From NCBI GenBank assembly GCA_017538865.1, contig JAFYIA010000052.1, forward strand, positions 1 through 10,204: DNA of 10,204 bases, in the 5' to 3' direction. Position numbers and translations under genes: made by a program. Positions 6,525 to 10,204 of the stretch are shown here, piece after piece. The notes below the pieces were generated by a model. That model was not told where the DNA came from. It saw nothing but the letters and a program-made list of their open reading frames with translations, and did not search any database. Position 1 is the stretch's first letter. Each line of letters begins with the position of its first letter. The stretch comes from Aeriscardovia sp. (GTDB lineage: Bacteria; Actinomycetota; Actinomycetes; Actinomycetales; Bifidobacteriaceae).

Positions 6525-6548
6525 TTTCGGGACCGTTAGGCCCCGGAA
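6525..6548 (+). terminator. Stem-loop after the DUF2469 gene
   Basis: TTTCGGGACC (6525-6534) pairs with GGCCCCGGAA (6539-6548) across a GTTA loop. The 10-base stem has one A-C mismatch and one G-U pair. No T-run follows, so termination is uncertain. It lies two bases after the stop and directly before a TAGAAT promoter-like hexamer, and probably marks the boundary between two transcription units. Confidence 0.35.
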
Positions 6549-6549
6549 C

Positions 6550-6555
6550 TAGAAT
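6550..6555 (+). promoter_or_regulatory. Candidate -10 box for the FAD oxidoreductase gene
   Basis: TAGAAT matches the -10 consensus at 5 of 6 positions in an AT-rich patch 42 bases before the next start codon. No matching -35 box is evident; the hexamer at 17-base spacing is TCGGGA. A transcript starting here would have a leader of about 35 bases containing the good ribosome binding site AGGAG (6587-6591). The support is compositional only. Confidence 0.3.
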
Positions 6556-6597
6556 ATTTCAGTTGATTAAGTTTCCAGACAAAGATAGGAGTGCAGC

Positions 6598-8181
6598 ATG
6601 GCCAAAACTCGTGTTGCCATAATAGGCGGTGGCCCTGCCGGGCTCACGGCCGCATACGAGTTGCTCAAAGAGGGCGGAGCCGAGAAGTATGAAGTCACCC
6701 TTTTGGAAGCCAGCGACCAGTTCGGGGGCATTTCCAGGACCGTCAAGTACAACGGCCAAAGGATGGATATAGGCGGTCACCGCTTCTTCTCCAAAGATCA
6801 GAGGATCATGGACTGGTGGCAAAACATCCTCCCCCTTCAGGGCGCCCCGGCCTATGACGACAAGAAGCTGCACAGGCCCTGCGAGCTGGAGCCGGGAGGG
6901 CCCGACCCTGAAAAGACGGACGCCGTTATGCTCATCCGCCACCGCCTCAGCCGCGTCTTTTGGCACCAGCACTTCTTCGACTACCCCATCACCCTTTCCG
7001 GAGATACCGTCAAGGCGATGGGCCCGGCCCTGACCCTCAAGGCTGGGCTGAGCTACCTTGAATCCACCGTCCACAAGCTTCCCGAAACCAACCTCGAAAA
7101 CTTCTACATCAACCGCTTCGGGAAAGTCCTCTACTCCCTGTTCTTCGAAGGCTATACCGAAAAGCTCTGGGGGAGGCATCCTTCGGAAATCTCAGCCGAC
7201 TGGGGAGCCCAGAGGGTCAAAGGCCTGAGCATTACGGCCGTTTTGAAGAACGCCGTAGAGAAACTCATGCCCTCGCAAAAAAACAGGCACGTGGAAACTT
7301 CCCTTATAGAAAAGTTCTGGTATCCCAAGCTTGGGCCGGGAGAGCTTTGGGAAATTGTTGCCCAAAAAGTAACTGACATGGGCGGAAAGATTATAATGAA
7401 CGCCAAGGTGAACCGCCTGTCCCAAAAGGATGGGAAGGTGGATTCCCTCTCCTACATCGCTCAGGACGGACAGGAAGTCGAGCTCAAAGCCGACCAGTTT
7501 ATGAGCTCCATGCCCCTGAAGAACCTCCTTCAGGCCTTCAATAACTCGGCTGAGAAGGCTCCTGAAGACATCACTGAAATTGCCTACGGCCTCCCCTATA
7601 GGGACTTTGTGACGGTAGGGCTTTTGTGCAAGAGGCTGAAGCTCAAGAATACCACCACCATAAGGACCCTTGGGGAACCCCCCATTGTCCCCGACAACTG
7701 GATCTACGTGCAGGATCCCGGGTACAAAGTGGGCAGGATCCAGGTCTTCAACAACTGGAGCCCGTACCTGGTCTCCAAGCCCGACGACACCGTGTGGATA
7801 GGCCTGGAGTACTTCACCCAGGAGGGCGACGACTTCTGGAACCTGACAGACCAGCAGGCAAAGAACTTTGCCATAAAGGAAATGATCAGGATGCAGGTCC
7901 TTTACGGCGCGGACGACGTCATAGACTTCCATAGGGAGAGGGTTCCCAAGGCTTATCCGGCATATTTCGACACCTATGAGCGCATGGACGAGCTCAAAGA
8001 ATGGCTCGACCACTTCGGCAACCTTTACTGCATCGGCAGGAACGGCCAGCACCACTACAACAACCAGGACCACTCCATGGCCTGCGCGATAGAGGCCGTA
8101 AACAACATAAAGACCGGCAAGACCTCCAAGGTAAACGTCTGGAACGTGAACACCGAGAAGGCTTACCACGAGTCCAAGTAG
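6598..8181 (+). CDS. NAD(P)/FAD-dependent oxidoreductase (UDP-galactopyranose mutase / amine oxidase superfamily)
   Basis: The 527-residue flavoprotein begins with a complete Rossmann dinucleotide fold: VAIIGGGPAGLTAAYEL (residues 6-22), with Glu37 ending the second strand to bind the FAD ribose, then FGGISRTV and GGHRFFSKD. The C-terminus carries a second FAD-contact region, YCIGRNGQHHYNNQDHSM (about 477-494). Interior blocks such as EKLWGRHPSEISADWGAQRV and EKFWYPKLGPGELW are highly conserved in a family I recall from bacterial and archaeal surface-polysaccharide loci. It is related in fold to Glf and protoporphyrinogen oxidase, but I cannot name the reaction. There is no signal peptide, so it is cytoplasmic. 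AGGAG (6587-6591) lies six bases before the ATG. No other polysaccharide gene is visible here, so its partners lie elsewhere, or its role is different. Confidence 0.85.
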   Translation: MAKTRVAIIGGGPAGLTAAYELLKEGGAEKYEVTLLEASDQFGGISRTVKYNGQRMDIGGHRFFSKDQRIMDWWQNILPLQGAPAYDDKKLHRPCELEPGGPDPEKTDAVMLIRHRLSRVFWHQHFFDYPITLSGDTVKAMGPALTLKAGLSYLESTVHKLPETNLENFYINRFGKVLYSLFFEGYTEKLWGRHPSEISADWGAQRVKGLSITAVLKNAVEKLMPSQKNRHVETSLIEKFWYPKLGPGELWEIVAQKVTDMGGKIIMNAKVNRLSQKDGKVDSLSYIAQDGQEVELKADQFMSSMPLKNLLQAFNNSAEKAPEDITEIAYGLPYRDFVTVGLLCKRLKLKNTTTIRTLGEPPIVPDNWIYVQDPGYKVGRIQVFNNWSPYLVSKPDDTVWIGLEYFTQEGDDFWNLTDQQAKNFAIKEMIRMQVLYGADDVIDFHRERVPKAYPAYFDTYERMDELKEWLDHFGNLYCIGRNGQHHYNNQDHSMACAIEAVNNIKTGKTSKVNVWNVNTEKAYHESK

Positions 8182-8191
8182 GAGCCTCTGT

Positions 8192-8337
8192 TAAGATATA
8201 TTCGGATTCAAAACCGAATCTTTGCCGCCGGGGCGCATCCCCGCTTGCCGCGCAGGGGGGGATGGAAAAGTCCAGCCTGAAGCGGATCTCGGCGCGAAAA
8301 AGCAATCTGACTGCTGTTGCGCGGCAGCAATGGAGGA
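8192..8337 (+). promoter_or_regulatory. rplS upstream leader with several small hairpins
   Basis: The 159 bases between the FAD gene and rplS contain three short inverted repeats: ATTCGG/CCGAAT (8200-8205 with 8214-8219), CGGGG/CCCCG near 8227-8241, and TGCTG/CAGCA (8312-8316 with 8325-8329). The last ends two bases before the rplS ribosome binding site. An AT-rich patch TTAAGATATATT (8191-8202) is the only promoter-like stretch, without a recognisable -35 box. Ribosomal protein leaders often carry autoregulatory structures, and L19 leaders are known in other phyla. I cannot match this one to a named family. Confidence 0.35.
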
Positions 8338-8340
8338 ATG

Positions 8341-8709
8341 ATGAACTTAGTAGAACAGTTCGGCAAGGACCACGAAAAGAAGGGCGCCCAGGTGCCCGAC
8401 TTCCGCCCCGGCGACACCGTCAGGGTGAACGCCAAGATCGTGGAGGGTGACCACAGCAGGATCCAGGCCTTCCAGGGCGTGGTAATCGGGCGCGTGGGCC
8501 ACGGCATAAGTGAGAACATCCTGGTCCGCAAGATAAGCTTCGGATGCGGCGTAGAGCGCCGTTTTCCGCTCAACTCCCCGCTGGTGGATTCGATAGAAGT
8601 CGTCTCCTACGGCAAGGTAAGGCGCGCCAAGCTCTACTACCTCAGGAACCTCAAGGGCAAGGCCGCCAGGATCCCTGAGAGGAGAGAACCCAGAGGGGCC
8701 AAGAAATAA
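8341..8709 (+). CDS. rplS: 50S ribosomal protein L19
   Basis: L19 sits at the 30S-50S interface of the ribosome. The 122-residue product carries the standard family core: FRPGDTVRVNAKIVEG, IQAFQGVVIGR, ENILVRKISFGCGVERRFP, then KVRRAKLYYLRNLKGKAARIPE with a basic C-terminal tail. Two tandem ATGs are present (8338 and 8341). GGAGG (8332-8336) is 1 base from the first and 4 from the second, so 8341 is chosen, giving the usual MNLVEQF-type N-terminus. The frame extends upstream to 8317, but that part holds the ribosome binding site. lepB starts 15 bases after the stop, so rplS-lepB-rnhB is likely an operon, as in other actinobacteria. Confidence 0.95.
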   Translation: MNLVEQFGKDHEKKGAQVPDFRPGDTVRVNAKIVEGDHSRIQAFQGVVIGRVGHGISENILVRKISFGCGVERRFPLNSPLVDSIEVVSYGKVRRAKLYYLRNLKGKAARIPERREPRGAKK

Positions 8710-8724
8710 GCCTGAGCCGCGTGC

Positions 8725-9462
8725 ATGGAAAGTTTAGAGGTTGTTTTCAAAGGGGCGGCCAAAAAGCTTCTCGTGCACCGGCGAGGGGCACACCTCAAAC
8801 AAAGGTCCAAAAAGTCTCCCATGCACAACCGCAGGTTCCATCGCAAGAAGGGCAGCTGGATAAGCTGGTCCCTGTCGATCGGGATTCCGATAATCGTGAT
8901 ACTCCTTCTGCGCATCTTCGTTTTCGGAATCTATGTGGTGCCTTCGGGCTCCATGCAGAACACCTTGCTGATAGGGGACCACATCCTCACCTTAAAGCTT
9001 GACGGAAAGTGGACTCCACTGCACAGGGGAGACGTCATAGTCTTCAAGGATCCCGACCACTGGCTCACCCCCGCCCAGGACGACGCCATGGGCGGCGGCT
9101 TTTTGGTAAAGAGGCTGATAGGCCTTCCTGGGGACACTGTCGCCTGCTGCACGTCCCAGGGCCTGGTGACCATAAACGGCGTCCCGATCGAAGAGGAAAG
9201 CTATCTGTATCCGGGAAACGCCCCAAGCCTCATAAAGTTTGACGTCAAGGTTACTCCCGGACACATTTTCGTAATGGGAGACCACAGAAGAATTTCGGCA
9301 GATTCCCGCTATCACTTGAATAAGGACGACGGGCTTGTGCCAATTTCAGACGTCGTGGGAGTCGTAAAGCTCGTGTGGTGGCCGTTAGACAGGTGGCGCT
9401 ATATAGGCGATCCCAGCTACGTCTACAAGAACGTAGGGGGAGTGAGCGGCGCGTATGAATGA
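8725..9462 (+). CDS. lepB: Signal peptidase I
   Basis: This membrane serine protease removes signal peptides from secreted proteins at the outer face of the cytoplasmic membrane. The 245-residue form starts with a basic cytosolic tail of about 44 residues and one transmembrane helix (about 46-70). The catalytic boxes follow: PSGSM (73-77, nucleophile Ser76), LHRGDVIVFKDP (99-110), FLVKRLIGLPGD (126-137, general base Lys129), and GDHRRISADSR (185-195). The last box usually reads GDN; here Asn is replaced by His187. The start is uncertain: ATG 8725 has no Shine-Dalgarno sequence, and ATG 8821 would give a 213-residue protein that keeps the membrane helix. It lies 15 bases after rplS, and its stop overlaps rnhB by 8 bases. 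Confidence 0.93.
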   Translation: MESLEVVFKGAAKKLLVHRRGAHLKQRSKKSPMHNRRFHRKKGSWISWSLSIGIPIIVILLLRIFVFGIYVVPSGSMQNTLLIGDHILTLKLDGKWTPLHRGDVIVFKDPDHWLTPAQDDAMGGGFLVKRLIGLPGDTVACCTSQGLVTINGVPIEEESYLYPGNAPSLIKFDVKVTPGHIFVMGDHRRISADSRYHLNKDDGLVPISDVVGVVKLVWWPLDRWRYIGDPSYVYKNVGGVSGAYE

Positions 9463-10144
9463 TCCTTCCCTGGATCTTGAGCACCGAGCCTTCGAGTCAT
9501 TCGACTTCGTGCTCGGAGCCGACGAAGTGGGGAGGGGGTGCGCCGCAGGCCCGGCTTATGTGGGGGTGTGCGGGCTCACCCGCCTCCCCGCTTCATTCCC
9601 GGAGGGCGTGAAAGATTCCAAGCTCCTCACCCCCAGGCAGCGCAGGCTCGCCCGCTCGGCCATAGAGGCATGGGCGGATATGAGAGCCGTGGGAGCCTGT
9701 TCAAATGAAGAAATAGACAACCTTGGCATCACCCTGGCTTTGGGCCTCGCTTTGGCAAGGGCCCTCCTCGCCCTGGGGGACGTCCCCGGGCGGGGGCTTT
9801 TGATATTGGATGGGAACTTCGACTACCTTTCTTACGCGAGGGAGAGCCTCCATCTTTCCCAGAGGCCGAACGTCGAAGTCAGGTGCGTCGTCAAGGGTGA
9901 CATGAAAAGCGCCCTGTGCGCATCGGCCTCCATCCTCGCCAAGCTCGACAGGGACGAGCTCATGGAGAACCTTTCAAAGCTTGACAAGTACAAAGGCTAC
10001 AAATGGAAAAAGAACAAGGGGTATCCCACCCAGGAGCATATAGCGGCCATAAAGAAACTGGGGCTCAGCCCCCTTCACAGAAAGAGCTGGAAGATAAAGG
10101 GGCTGGAAGGATCCTCTTCCCAAAAAGGCCTTCCTTTGTTTTGA
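9455..10144 (+). CDS. rnhB: Ribonuclease HII
   Basis: RNase HII cuts the RNA strand of RNA-DNA hybrids and starts removal of single ribonucleotides from DNA. The 229-residue protein has the catalytic acidic residues: Asp23 and Glu24 in GADEVGRG, Asp119 in LILDGN, and Asp149 in VVKGDMKSA. It also has VKDSKLLTPRQR (52-63), ASASILAKLDRD (156-167), and the C-terminal YKWKKNKGYPTQEHI...LSPLHRKSW substrate-binding region. The gap between Asp119 and Asp149 is longer than in Thermotoga RNase HII, which I take to be an actinobacterial insertion. The ATG at 9455 overlaps the lepB stop by 8 bases (ATGAATGA), so it is probably translated by coupling; the nearest G-rich stretch (9436-9442) is 12 bases upstream. 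Confidence 0.95.
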   Translation: MNDPSLDLEHRAFESFDFVLGADEVGRGCAAGPAYVGVCGLTRLPASFPEGVKDSKLLTPRQRRLARSAIEAWADMRAVGACSNEEIDNLGITLALGLALARALLALGDVPGRGLLILDGNFDYLSYARESLHLSQRPNVEVRCVVKGDMKSALCASASILAKLDRDELMENLSKLDKYKGYKWKKNKGYPTQEHIAAIKKLGLSPLHRKSWKIKGLEGSSSQKGLPLF

Positions 10145-10204
10145 GGTCTTCCAGGCTGAACGAGAGGGAGGAAAGGATCCTGAAGAGATCTGAAGGCCTC
10201 CTCC
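10141..10204 (+). CDS. Possible start of a further gene, truncated by the window end
   Basis: From TTG 10141, which overlaps the rnhB stop (TTGA), one frame stays open to the window end and encodes about 21 residues rich in Arg and Glu, starting LRSSRLNEREE. There is no convincing ribosome binding site before this TTG. A GGGAGGAAAGG stretch (10163-10173) lies inside the frame but is not followed by an ATG or GTG in the visible bases. No family is recognisable from so few residues, and the open frame could be chance. Confidence 0.22.
   Translation, partial: MRSSRLNEREERILKRSEGLL

Noticed and set aside
8001..8450. 149-codon + strand frame spanning the FAD gene end, the rplS leader and the rplS start
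   Set aside because: It overlaps two well-supported genes in another frame and has Arg/Gln/Pro-rich shadow composition with no domain.

Overview
The window reads as chromosomal DNA from an actinobacterium, most likely in or near the family Bifidobacteriaceae. This rests on remembered family knowledge, not a search. GatB matches what I recall of bifidobacterial GatB through most of its length. A DUF2469 protein, an actinobacterial hallmark, is present, and so is the actinobacterial rplS-lepB-rnhB order. Core genes are GC-rich and use AGG (Arg) and ATA (Ile) codons heavily. All genes recognised lie on the + strand.

Layout: (1) 1-1087, the 3' end of a phosphoribosyltransferase-fold gene with a degenerate PRPP loop, followed by a SpoU/TrmH-type RNA 2'-O-methyltransferase. 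(2) 1088-2824, a more AT-rich insert with an AbiE-type toxin-antitoxin/abortive-infection pair (AbiEi antitoxin-repressor and AbiEii nucleotidyltransferase toxin). It is preceded by an 18-bp inverted repeat that overlaps a consensus TTGACA box, very probably the autoregulatory operator. (3) 2825-6142, gatC-gatA-gatB with overlapping stops and starts, encoding the tRNA-dependent amidotransferase that makes Gln-tRNA(Gln) and/or Asn-tRNA(Asn). (4) 6205-6522, a DUF2469 protein. (5) 6598-8181, an FAD-dependent oxidoreductase of the UDP-galactopyranose mutase/amine oxidase superfamily, of a type I associate with surface-polysaccharide loci. (6) 8341-10144, rplS (ribosomal protein L19), lepB (signal peptidase I) and rnhB (RNase HII). 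(7) The last 60 bases stay open in one frame and may begin another gene.

Most of the content is housekeeping: tRNA charging, ribosome, secretion and genome maintenance. The accessory parts are the AbiE pair, lodged immediately upstream of essential gatCAB, and the FAD oxidoreductase, which separates DUF2469 from the rplS-lepB-rnhB cluster it adjoins in mycobacteria. I found no wholly new system. The strongest candidate for follow-up is the AbiE cassette with its palindromic operator. No tRNA, rRNA, CRISPR array or insertion sequence was seen, and no gene-free stretch exceeds about 170 bases.
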